A stretch of 7,949 nucleotides of DNA from Lawsonibacter sp. (GCA_022793355.1 JAAWCR010000201.1:1-7949), one strand, 5' to 3'. Counted from the first letter of the stretch, positions 1 through 6,261 are shown. Translations and numbers: made by a program. The notes: generated by a model from the letters alone, not told the origin.

Positions 1-1120
1 AGAGAGCCTGCTTGTGGAGCAAGCGGGTCTCCTCGAAGCCCGCCTCCGCAAAGGCCGCCTTTATCTGCGGGCCGCACTCCTCAAAGCGGCGGGTGACCGG
101 GTAGCGATAATTCAGCTTGACCGTGAGCGTCTCCCCCTCCAGCTGGATCACCCCCAGGTTCACGGTCAGGGCGCCGGACAGCTCGTCCGCCATGGCGACC
201 CCTAGGGAGGCGCCGTCGTACTCCATGCCCAGCTTGTTGGCCAAAAAGTCCACCGCCTCCCTCAGCTCCCCCTCCAGGGGCAGGGCGGACAAAAAGAGCA
301 TCAGCCGACCAATGGCGTTCTCCCCCTCGCCGGGGGTGCCGCCGTGGGCGCCCACCCCCTCAGCCTCCACCCGCACGCCCCCGGGGATAAGGGCGCACGC
401 CACCTTACCCACCCGGCGGGCTGCAATCTTCTCCGCCTGCTCCCGGGAACAGGCCAGCACGGCGCAGGCCTGAGCGGGGACAATGTTGTGAGCCGCCCCG
501 CCGCTCAGCCGCGTCAGGCGGATGTCCCCCGTCTGGCGCAGCTTCCGGGCGAAGAATTGGGTAACCAGCCCCTTCTCCCCGTTGATCACCGGGTACTCCC
601 CATCGGGAGTAATGCCCATGACGGGGATTTCTCCCCCATGGGTGGTGTAATACTTCATATCTGCGCTCCCCGTCTCCTCATTGAGACCGAAAATCAGGCG
701 GACCCGGCGCTTCAGGGGCAGCCCGGCGTCCCGGAGGGCCTTGAGGGCGTAGAGGGCGCACAGGGCGGGGCCCTTGTCGTCCATAGAGCCCCGGCCGTAG
801 ATCCTGCCGTCCGCCACCCGGCCCTCGTAGGGCGGGACGGTCCAGCCGTCCCCCTCGGGCACCACGTCCAGGTGGCTGAGCACCGCCACCATCTCCTCCC
901 CCCGGCCGTACTCGCACCAGCCCGCCTGCTCGTCCATGTTGTATACCGGGAAGCCCAGCCTTCGGGCGGTATCCAGCATGTAGTGCAGGCACCGGTGGAC
1001 CTGCTCGCCGTAGGGATAGCCGCTGCCGTCCGCGGCCTCCACGCTGGGAATCCGGATGCAGCCCTGCAAATCCCGGATCAGGTCGTCCCTGCTTTGTTCA
1101 ATCAGGTCATATAACTCCAT
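1..1120 (-). CDS. M20 family dipeptidase, PepV/Sapep type (partial, C-terminus outside window)
   Basis: Likely a cytoplasmic zinc metallopeptidase that cleaves dipeptides or other short peptides. The 373 visible residues carry the M20 signature in order: SHLDVVP (H83 and D85, first metal ligand and its neighbour), GRGSMDDKGP (D114 bridging the two metals), NEETG (E148 general base, E149 metal ligand), TPDGEYP (D173 metal ligand) and a histidine in GVGAHGGTP (H259) of the lid domain. Family members are about 460-470 residues long, so roughly 90 residues with the last metal-binding histidine lie beyond position 1. The ATG at 1120 is supported by AAGGAG about 6 nt upstream; that site overlaps the TAA stop of the preceding gene, which points to translational coupling. 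There is no signal peptide. The usual G before HLDVVP is S here, a minor change. Family assignment is firm; substrate specificity (general dipeptides, beta-alanyl or D-amino-acid peptides) cannot be read from sequence. Confidence 0.93.
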   Translation of the reverse strand, partial: MELYDLIEQSRDDLIRDLQGCIRIPSVEAADGSGYPYGEQVHRCLHYMLDTARRLGFPVYNMDEQAGWCEYGRGEEMVAVLSHLDVVPEGDGWTVPPYEGRVADGRIYGRGSMDDKGPALCALYALKALRDAGLPLKRRVRLIFGLNEETGSADMKYYTTHGGEIPVMGITPDGEYPVINGEKGLVTQFFARKLRQTGDIRLTRLSGGAAHNIVPAQACAVLACSREQAEKIAARRVGKVACALIPGGVRVEAEGVGAHGGTPGEGENAIGRLMLFLSALPLEGELREAVDFLANKLGMEYDGASLGVAMADELSGALTVNLGVIQLEGETLTVKLNYRYPVTRRFEECGPQIKAAFAEAGFEETRLLHKQAL

Positions 1121-1130
1121 TTCGCTCTCC

Positions 1131-2525
1131 TTACAGTTCTTCACACAACAAAATTTCCTTGGTGCGGTCAAATTCCTCATAAGTCAGCCCCCGGTCCGCC
1201 GTCTCCAGCTCGCCCACTTGGTTGTCGTAGGGGTCAGCCCGCCAGTGGGCCTTCCCTACCGTGAAGGGGGCCTGGAACTGCCGGTTGGCCACCATGCGGT
1301 AGGGGTCCAGATTGCCGAAGTAGAATTTCCGGCGCTCCTCCTTCCCCGCCCGGACGGCGGCGGTCCCGTAGGAGGGGTCAGCATACAGCCAGCCGTGCCC
1401 CGGCACATAGAATTGGGCCCAGTCGTGGCCGCCGCAGAAGTCGGGCTCGGCGGTCAGGCCGCTCTGCCACCGGGCCGGAACCCCAACGCACCGGCACAGG
1501 GTAATGAACAGCAGGGCGAACACCCCGCAGTCGCCGGTGAAGCTGCGGGCACAGTTCTCCGCGATGTTCTCCAGCCCGAAGTAGGCCGGCATGAAGGTGT
1601 ATTTCATATTCAGGGTGATGAAGTCAAATATGCGCCGGGTCCGCTCCAGAGGGCCGTCCGCCCCCTCCGTCAGCTGGGCCGCCAGGGCCCGGAGATATGG
1701 GGTGAACACAATATGAGGGGCCTCCTCCTCCAGAAAGGGGGCCAGCTCCCCGCCCGAGAGCGGGGGCCGCGTCCCCGGTCGGGACAGGTCGTGAAAGCTG
1801 GCGGTGTGGATATAGGAGTACACCAGGGAGAACCGGGGGTTCTCCTGCCACCGTCCCTCCCAGCATACCGTCCGCTGAGGGGCGTCCTCCGGGGCCACAA
1901 TCCCTTCGGGGTATATCCGCTCGATGGTAATTTCACTCTGCTGCTCACAGGCCGCAGGGAGGGGCAGATGGGCCCGGAGAAACATGCCGGGGGTGAACCG
2001 CTCGTCCTTGAGGCGGAGCGTGGCCCGGATGCGGATGCGGTTGGACAGGCTCCCCCGCTCCTTCATCCGGCGGACGCAGCGGTCCAGCCGCCCCTCCTCC
2101 TCACCGGCGCTCACCACACTCTCAACCCCGTGCATCTGAATGTTAGCCCGAAGAGCAAACGCCGGCTCCGCCTTGCACAGGGTTTCGAAAAAACGGGCAA
2201 AGTAATGGGGCTCCCCCTTTTGGTAAATCCAGCCAATCTTTCCGTCGTCCACCCGCTGGTCGAACTCCTCCCCGGAGAAGTCGGGAATGTGCTCCCGCAC
2301 CCGGGCCAGGGCCTGGTCCCGGGTATAGGGGTAGTCCGGCGGGGTGCGCAGCATCATCTCCCGCTGGGCGGTCATACAGTCCCGCAGGCCCTGGGGCAGA
2401 TTCGGGCGGGCAAGCCGCCGGTCAATCAGGCGAATCGCCCCCTCAAAGTCCCCATAGAGCTTCCGGCGCAGAATGTCCTCCGGCAGGCCCACGTTCAGGC
2501 TGCGGAAGGTATTGTTGATGTCCAT
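1131..2525 (-). CDS. Transglutaminase-like domain protein, cytoplasmic, 464 aa
   Basis: Papain-like transglutaminase-core fold in the C-terminal half. The catalytic triad is visible: C333 in GDCGVFALLF, H367 in GGHDWAQFYV and D383 in YADPSYG, with the W/Y pattern usual for the family. The first 250 residues contain an alpha-helical start followed by a region with beta-strand character (about 160-245), for which I recognise no named domain. There is no signal peptide or membrane segment, so it probably acts in the cytoplasm, unlike many secreted bacterial members. Bacterial relatives act as peptidases, amidases or cross-linkers; nothing here selects among these. The ATG at 2525 has AAGGAG about 8 nt upstream. 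The M20 dipeptidase gene follows after 10 nt, so a joint role in peptide or isopeptide breakdown is reasonable but inferred. The gene begins just after an intrinsic terminator. Confidence 0.85.
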   Translation of the reverse strand: MDINNTFRSLNVGLPEDILRRKLYGDFEGAIRLIDRRLARPNLPQGLRDCMTAQREMMLRTPPDYPYTRDQALARVREHIPDFSGEEFDQRVDDGKIGWIYQKGEPHYFARFFETLCKAEPAFALRANIQMHGVESVVSAGEEEGRLDRCVRRMKERGSLSNRIRIRATLRLKDERFTPGMFLRAHLPLPAACEQQSEITIERIYPEGIVAPEDAPQRTVCWEGRWQENPRFSLVYSYIHTASFHDLSRPGTRPPLSGGELAPFLEEEAPHIVFTPYLRALAAQLTEGADGPLERTRRIFDFITLNMKYTFMPAYFGLENIAENCARSFTGDCGVFALLFITLCRCVGVPARWQSGLTAEPDFCGGHDWAQFYVPGHGWLYADPSYGTAAVRAGKEERRKFYFGNLDPYRMVANRQFQAPFTVGKAHWRADPYDNQVGELETADRGLTYEEFDRTKEILLCEEL

Positions 2526-2552
2526 AAACGCGCTCCTTTTCCCCGTTGTCCG

Positions 2553-2582
2553 TAAAAAAGCCCCGCCCCCACGGGGCGGGGC
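2553..2582 (-). terminator. Rho-independent terminator after the DUF819 gene
   Basis: A perfect 10-bp G/C stem (arms 2560-2569 and 2573-2582) with a 3-nt loop is followed, in minus-strand reading, by CTTTTTTA. The other strand has no T run, so it works for leftward transcription only. It lies 41 nt past the DUF819 stop and about 28 nt before the next start codon. That leaves no room for a complete promoter between the T run and the next gene, so it may be a partial terminator. Confidence 0.88.
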
Positions 2583-2623
2583 CCTCTCTCAGCAAATCAA
2601 TTGGGCGAACTATTCGAGGGTAG

Positions 2624-3820
2624 CTAGGCTAGCATTTGCAGAATTGCGCCCATGCCCAGGCCGAAGAAGTTGCCGATGGCGGCGCCCAGCACGCCCATGA
2701 TGACGCCGATGCCGGCGAAGGAGTCGTTATAGGCGCAGGCAATGATGGGGGCCGAGGCCGATCCGCCAATGTTGGCTACCGAGGCGGTGGACACCATGCA
2801 CAGGTCCCAGTGGAAAATCTTGGACAGGAGGAACATAAGAACCACGTGGACCACCAAAATCAGGAAGCCGTAAAGCACCCACATGGGGGCGTCGAACAGG
2901 GCGTTCAGCGGAGCCTGCGAGGCCAGCATGGCCACCACGGCATAGAGCAGGATGCTGGACAGCTCCTCCACGGCGGGCAGCTTGCCCAGGGGAGTCATGG
3001 CGCAGATCAGGCCCAGGACGGTGACAAAGACGGTGGTGCAGGTGCCCTTGTCGAACATAGCCAGGCCCACGGATTCAAAGCCGGTATTCATCGCCAGGCC
3101 GACCTTTTGAGACAGGGCGGAAACGATAAGCGCCAGGCCAATGAGGAACACCCAATCCGCGCCGGTGGCCTTCTTCTGCTCCTTGGCCACCTCGGCGTTG
3201 GCGGCCTCGGCCAGGGCGTCCAGCTTGGAGGTGTCGGCCTTGGCGGCCTTGTTCCACTTGCCGGAGTGTTTCACCATCATCAGCAGCAGGGCAATCCACA
3301 CCGAGTAGCAAACGGTGTCCAGCGCAAGGGCACAGGCGTAGGCGCCCTTGTCAATCAGCTCGCCGTAGCTGGCCTCCATCGCCGCCATGTTGGCGGAGCC
3401 CCCCACCCAGGAGGCGAACAGCGCGGCTGTGGCGGCCCAGGTCCTTTCGCCGCCGCCCATAGCTTCCTTGAGGATGGGGAAGAACACGACGAAGCCAATA
3501 GCCAGAGTGAGCGAACAGCCCAGGAAGATGGCGATGAGCCGCCCGCCCAGCTTGGCAATCTTTTTAAAGTCGCAGCGCAACAGCATGACGAAGATCATGG
3601 CGTAGAGCAGATTATTCTTCAGCACACCGTAGGCGGCGCTGACGCCCTCGGAATTGAACATGCCGGCGGTGCAGCAGATCATACCAATTAGGTAGATCCA
3701 CACCAGCGGGGGCATAATGTCGAAAATCTTCCACTTGGCGTACTTTTGCAGGGCCAGCAGGCCGCCGCACAGGAACATCAGAAACGCGATGTAAGTAAAA
3801 CCATTTTCAATCACAAACAC
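2624..3820 (-). CDS. DUF819 family integral membrane protein (YjcL-like), putative transporter
   Basis: A 398-residue polytopic membrane protein with about ten hydrophobic segments (roughly 8-27, 35-54, 70-82, 92-116, 160-184, 222-240, 260-276, 286-306, 313-334 and 370-395). DUF819 hallmarks are present: CDFKKIAKLGGRL (83-95), ASWVGGSANMAAMEAS (136-151), LDTVCYSVWIALLL (167-180) and the C-terminal NIGGSASAPIIACAYN (350-365) with GVIMGVLGAAIG (372-383). The two GGSA segments sit at matching places in the two halves, as in transporters built from inverted repeats. A charged, alanine- and lysine-rich loop of about 35 residues (185-221) separates the halves. The family has no firmly assigned substrate; amino acid or peptide transport is inferred from neighbours. 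The start is GTG at 3820 with AAAGGAG about 8 nt upstream; an in-frame TGA a few codons further up rules out a longer form. Confidence 0.88.
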   Translation of the reverse strand: MFVIENGFTYIAFLMFLCGGLLALQKYAKWKIFDIMPPLVWIYLIGMICCTAGMFNSEGVSAAYGVLKNNLLYAMIFVMLLRCDFKKIAKLGGRLIAIFLGCSLTLAIGFVVFFPILKEAMGGGERTWAATAALFASWVGGSANMAAMEASYGELIDKGAYACALALDTVCYSVWIALLLMMVKHSGKWNKAAKADTSKLDALAEAANAEVAKEQKKATGADWVFLIGLALIVSALSQKVGLAMNTGFESVGLAMFDKGTCTTVFVTVLGLICAMTPLGKLPAVEELSSILLYAVVAMLASQAPLNALFDAPMWVLYGFLILVVHVVLMFLLSKIFHWDLCMVSTASVANIGGSASAPIIACAYNDSFAGIGVIMGVLGAAIGNFFGLGMGAILQMLA

Positions 3821-3845
3821 AATACTCTCTCCTTTTCTCGGTCAC
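3807..3845 (-). other. Possible 12-codon upstream ORF overlapping the DUF819 start
   Basis: A GTG at 3845 is preceded by a near-perfect GGAAGGAG with 6-nt spacing. It reads MTEKRREYCVCD and then TGA at 3807-3809, ending inside the DUF819 coding sequence in another frame. It could couple or tune DUF819 translation. It may equally be chance, because the region is purine-rich and short; there is no evidence that the peptide is made. Confidence 0.25.
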
Positions 3846-3864
3846 TTATTACTCCTTCCAAGCG

Positions 3865-4239
3865 TCAATTTCCCGGCGGGCACCCCCCTCTCCGCATGGC
3901 CCGGTAGCGCTTGAGCGCGTCCCGGTAGGATACCAGCACCGCCCGGCGGGAGGACCCGCCATACCGGCGCTCCAGCACCTCCTCCAGCCAGGCGTCGATG
4001 GAGGGAAAATGCTGGCCCAAAAACAACTTGCGGAGAAAATTCTCCGTCAAGTCCAGGGTGTGGGTACAGCTGAAGGCCACCACCTGCTCCGTCCGCTCGC
4101 TGACCTCAAAGGCCAGGTAGAAGGAACCGTATATCTTGGTAATGGCGTTGTCCGCATTGGTGCGGGATTCCCCTATGACAAAGTAGGTCCTGGTCTCCGC
4201 GCCCCCCGGGCCCTGTTCCAGTTCATAGTCGTTCATCAT
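3865..4239 (-). CDS. DUF3870 domain protein, 124 aa
   Basis: A small soluble protein of unknown function. Residues about 17-112 fit the DUF3870 pattern: an N-terminal TYFVIGESR strand, a KIYGSFYLAFEVSERT segment (35-50), a central cysteine stretch VVAFSCTHTLDLTENF (53-68), a helical FLRKLFLGQHF (68-78), and the closing RRYGGSSRRAVLVSYRDALK (91-110). There is no signal peptide, membrane segment or recognisable catalytic motif. The tail RAMRRGGCPPGN lies outside the domain. Two adjacent ATGs (4239 and 4236) are possible; AAGGAG lies 5 nt before the first and 8 nt before the second, so the second is equally plausible. It sits 78 nt after ald and 44 nt before the DUF819 gene, apparently in one transcript. 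My recollection is that the family occurs beside amino-acid metabolism genes in Firmicutes, which would fit a regulatory or accessory role, but no function is established by this sequence. Confidence 0.8.
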   Translation of the reverse strand: MMNDYELEQGPGGAETRTYFVIGESRTNADNAITKIYGSFYLAFEVSERTEQVVAFSCTHTLDLTENFLRKLFLGQHFPSIDAWLEEVLERRYGGSSRRAVLVSYRDALKRYRAMRRGGCPPGN

Positions 4240-4317
4240 TTTGTCTCCTTTTCAGGTGGGGGTTTCCTGGAGCAGCATGCCCAGAAACGGCCAGCCGCTT
4301 CTTACCAGATGTACCCT

Positions 4318-5430
4318 TCAAAGCAGCTTCTCCGGGTCGGTATACTCCAGACCCAGAGCCTCGGCTACGCCGGCGAAGGTACACCGGCCCTGGCAGCAGT
4401 TTAGGCCGGCCAGCAATCCCCGGTCCGCCCGGCAGGCCTCCACCACGCCTTTTCCGGCCAGCTCCAGGCCGTAGGGAAGGGTGGCATTGACCAGGGCAAG
4501 GGTGGAGGTGCGGGACACCGCGCCGGGCATGTTGGCTACGCAGTAGTGGACGATACCGTCCACGGTAAACACCGGGTCATCATGGGTGGTGGGATGGGTG
4601 GTCTCCACGCAGCCCCCCTGGTCCACCGCCACGTCCACCACTACCGCGCCGGGCTTCATGGCGGACAGGTCCTCCCGCAGCAGCAGCTTGGGAGCCGCCC
4701 GGCCGGGCAGCAGCACCGCGCCCACCACCAGGTCGGCCTGCTCCACCGCCCTGCGCACATTCTCCCGGGTGGAGCATAGGGTGGTAATCCGCTTGTCGAA
4801 AATGTCATCCAGATAGGCCAGCCGGCGCAGGTTCACGTCCAGCACGGTGACGTTGGCCCCCATGCCCACCGCCATCTTGCAGGCGTTGGTCCCCACGCTG
4901 CCGCCGCCCAGGATGACCACGTTCCCCTTCTCCACCCCGGGCACGCCGGCCAGCAGCACGCCCCGGCCCCCGAAGGTCTTTTCCAGGTACTTGGCCCCCT
5001 CCTGAACCGCCATCCGGCCGGCAATCTCGCTCATGGGGGCCAGACAGGGCAGCCCACCCTCCCGGCCGATAATGGTCTCATAGGCTACGGCGTCCACTCT
5101 GGCGTCCAGAAGGGCGCGGGTCAGCGGGCCGTCGGCAGCCAGGTGGAGGTAGGTGTACAACAGCAGCCCCTGCCTGAAATACCGGTACTCCGGCTCAATG
5201 GGCTCCTTCACTTTGACAATCATGTCCGCCCCGGCCCACACCGCCGCCGCCTGCTCCTCAATGCTCGCCCCGGCAGCCCGGTACTCCTGGTCCGTGAAGC
5301 CGGAACCCAGCCCGGCCCCCTGCTCCACCACAACCGTGTGCCCCGCCCGGACATAGGCGCTCACCGCCCCCGGGGTCAGTCCCACCCGAAACTCGTTGTT
5401 TTTAATTTCTTTGGGCAGCCCGATAATCAT
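4318..5430 (-). CDS. ald: Alanine dehydrogenase (EC 1.4.1.1)
   Basis: Catalyses NAD-dependent reversible deamination of L-alanine to pyruvate and ammonia in the cytoplasm; as a hexameric enzyme it links alanine to central carbon and ammonia. The 370-residue length is the family standard. Key residues fall at the positions known from characterised Ald: R15 and K75 (pyruvate binding), H96 (catalytic, in TYLHLAAD) and D270 (in DVAVDQGGC). The NAD-binding loop GGGSVG is at 175-180 and the adenosine-ribose aspartate D198 in VLDVN. PMSEIAGRMA (132-141), VANMPGAVSRTSTLAL (298-313) and NATLPY are also typical. Close relatives such as lysine-forming saccharopine dehydrogenase or transhydrogenase PntA are excluded by length and these motifs. 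The C-terminal NCCQGRC (344-350) is unusually cysteine-rich where others often have NTYxGxV. The ATG at 5430 has AGAAGG about 7 nt upstream. It is the first gene of the leftward cluster. Confidence 0.97.
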   Translation of the reverse strand: MIIGLPKEIKNNEFRVGLTPGAVSAYVRAGHTVVVEQGAGLGSGFTDQEYRAAGASIEEQAAAVWAGADMIVKVKEPIEPEYRYFRQGLLLYTYLHLAADGPLTRALLDARVDAVAYETIIGREGGLPCLAPMSEIAGRMAVQEGAKYLEKTFGGRGVLLAGVPGVEKGNVVILGGGSVGTNACKMAVGMGANVTVLDVNLRRLAYLDDIFDKRITTLCSTRENVRRAVEQADLVVGAVLLPGRAAPKLLLREDLSAMKPGAVVVDVAVDQGGCVETTHPTTHDDPVFTVDGIVHYCVANMPGAVSRTSTLALVNATLPYGLELAGKGVVEACRADRGLLAGLNCCQGRCTFAGVAEALGLEYTDPEKLL

Positions 5431-5454
5431 GACGACGCCTTCTTTCTCTATTTT

Positions 5455-5535
5455 TCCAAATAATAAAACCCAGCCGAAATAAACAGCAGCTGTGTGGAAG
5501 GCACGACCACATTGCCGTTTATTTCTGCTGGGTTT
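5455..5535 (-). promoter_or_regulatory. Large hairpin with U-rich tail in the ald leader (candidate attenuator/terminator)
   Basis: Two 19-nt arms (5517-5535 and 5466-5484) are inverted repeats with a single A-G mismatch (5526 against 5475), enclosing a 32-nt loop that has its own TGTGG/CCACA stem (5507-5511 with 5493-5497). In leftward reading the 3' arm ends in GGG and runs into TTTTATTATTT, as in an intrinsic terminator, 35 nt before the ald start. The other direction has only three T. It lies between the ald promoter and the ald start, so it would act on ald transcription unless it serves only to end read-through from the 153-residue gene. Confidence 0.65.
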
Positions 5536-5549
5536 CAGTCACGGTAATG

Positions 5550-5568
5550 AATGCGAATACACCGCATT
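5550..5568 (-). other. Small perfect hairpin in the ald leader
   Basis: AATGCG and CGCATT form a 6-bp stem with a 7-nt loop. It begins exactly at the stop codon of the short leader ORF and precedes the large hairpin. A role in leader folding is possible; alone it is too short to be convincing. Confidence 0.35.
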
Positions 5569-5605
5569 AAGTGATTTGAAGCAGCAAGCTATGAAGTTTG
5601 TTCAT
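5567..5605 (-). other. Possible 12-codon leader ORF at the ald transcript 5' end
   Basis: ATG at 5605 reads MNKLHSLLLQIT and then TAA (5567-5569). The expected transcription start is near 5610, so the ORF would be nearly leaderless and has no Shine-Dalgarno site. Four of twelve codons are leucine, three of them consecutive. The position between promoter and terminator-like hairpin recalls leader peptides of attenuated operons, but without a ribosome site this is weak. Confidence 0.2.
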
Positions 5606-5616
5606 TTGATGGTCAC

Positions 5617-5645
5617 AGTATACAACTCCCAGCCGCCTCTGTCAA
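5617..5645 (-). promoter_or_regulatory. Sigma-A-type promoter of the ald cluster
   Basis: On the minus strand a perfect -35 TTGACA (5640-5645) is followed after exactly 17 nt by TATACT (5617-5622), one base off the TATAAT consensus. Transcription should start near 5610, giving a leader of about 180 nt before ald. The surrounding DNA is clearly AT-richer than the genes on both sides, consistent with a promoter region. Confidence 0.82.
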
Positions 5646-5719
5646 GAAAAATTTGGCTAAATAATATATTTTGTGCAGATTGTACAGTAAAGCAGTACGC
5701 TAAATCGCCGCAGCAGTCC

Positions 5720-6181
5720 TCAGGTCAGGGCCGTTCCCACCTCCTCCGGGGGAACGCCCAGCAGCAAAAGCGCCCCCGCCGCCGCCAGGGCGGCCAGCTC
5801 CTCCTCCCCCGGCGCTAAGACCAGCGGGAACTCCTGCCGCTCCACCACCCGGCCGTCCACCGTTACCAGCTCCCGCTGAAGGGCGGCCCAGAGAGTGTCC
5901 CCCTCCCGGCTGGAGATGGTCAGGCTGTCCCGTGGGGACACCCCATAGCTTACGGCGCTGGCCGCCCGGGGGAGCACGCCCCCCATCCCCCCGGGCAGCA
6001 GCACCGTGCGGCACTGCCGGGGCATCCGCATTCCCCGGACCGCCGCCCGGGGGGACACCACCAGCAGCGCCGGCTGGTTTTCGCCAGAACACCCGCCCCG
6101 CGGGACGCCCCGGGCCGTCAGCCCCCGCAGGACAGCCGCCTCAATACCCTCGCCCGCCTCCAACACCTGAAAACATTCCAT
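5720..6181 (-). CDS. Hypothetical protein, 153 aa, function unknown
   Basis: I do not recognise a named family. The protein starts MECFQVLEAGEGIEA, has hydrophobic strands at about 38-43 (ALLVVS) and 58-63 (RTVLLPGG), then a conserved-looking block VSYGVSPRDSLTISS (77-91) followed by LQRELVTVDGRVVERQEF (101-118), and ends with an acidic then alanine/leucine-rich helix (125-141). The alternation looks like a compact cytoplasmic alpha/beta domain; there is no signal peptide or clear membrane segment. The start at 6181 is chosen because AAAGGGGAG lies just upstream; the frame stays open further up to 6319 but that extension has no comparable site and would overlap the divergent topoisomerase gene. 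It is transcribed away from the topoisomerase gene and toward ald, with no convincing terminator before the ald promoter. Confidence 0.7.
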   Translation of the reverse strand: MECFQVLEAGEGIEAAVLRGLTARGVPRGGCSGENQPALLVVSPRAAVRGMRMPRQCRTVLLPGGMGGVLPRAASAVSYGVSPRDSLTISSREGDTLWAALQRELVTVDGRVVERQEFPLVLAPGEEELAALAAAGALLLLGVPPEEVGTALT

Positions 6182-6231
6182 ATTTCTCTCCCCTTTCCCG
6201 TCAGTCTGCGCCGTTTCGCGGATTTTATACG

Positions 6232-6261
6232 TTGACTTTTTCCCCGCCCTTCTGGTAATAT
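6232..6261 (+). promoter_or_regulatory. Promoter of the topoisomerase subunit gene
   Basis: TTGACT (6232-6237) and TAATAT (6256-6261) are separated by 18 nt, and a TG one base before the -10 (6253-6254) makes an extended -10. Transcription should start near 6268, about 50 nt ahead of the ATG. It is the only good rightward promoter in the divergent spacer. Confidence 0.7.

Noticed and set aside
344..1114. A 256-codon plus-strand frame opposite the M20 dipeptidase
   Set aside because: The minus strand carries all M20 metal-binding motifs in order; this frame is a by-product of GC-rich codons.
1056..2555. A 499-codon open frame on the plus strand opposite the transglutaminase gene
   Set aside because: It is the mirror of a GC-rich coding sequence: proline-, glycine- and histidine-rich with no family motif and no ribosome site, while the minus-strand frame has a full catalytic triad and AAGGAG.
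2636..3691. A 351-codon open frame on the plus strand opposite the DUF819 gene
   Set aside because: Its product is a His/Gln/Gly-rich low-complexity string without motifs; the opposite strand encodes a recognisable membrane family.
4240..4317. Regulatory structure or mini-ORF between ald and the DUF3870 gene
   Set aside because: Only an 8-codon frame without a ribosome site and a 4-bp stem with a 2-nt loop are present; neither rises above chance.
5430..5616. T-box or known riboswitch in the ald leader
   Set aside because: No T-box sequence of the AGGGTGGnACCGCG type and no conserved core of a class I know; only the generic terminator-like hairpin is supported.
5663..5691. A second leftward promoter (TTTACT, 17 nt, TATATT) upstream of the main ald promoter
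   Set aside because: The -35 matches only four of six bases and the region is AT-rich, so such matches are expected; the nearby TTGACA/TATACT pair is far better.
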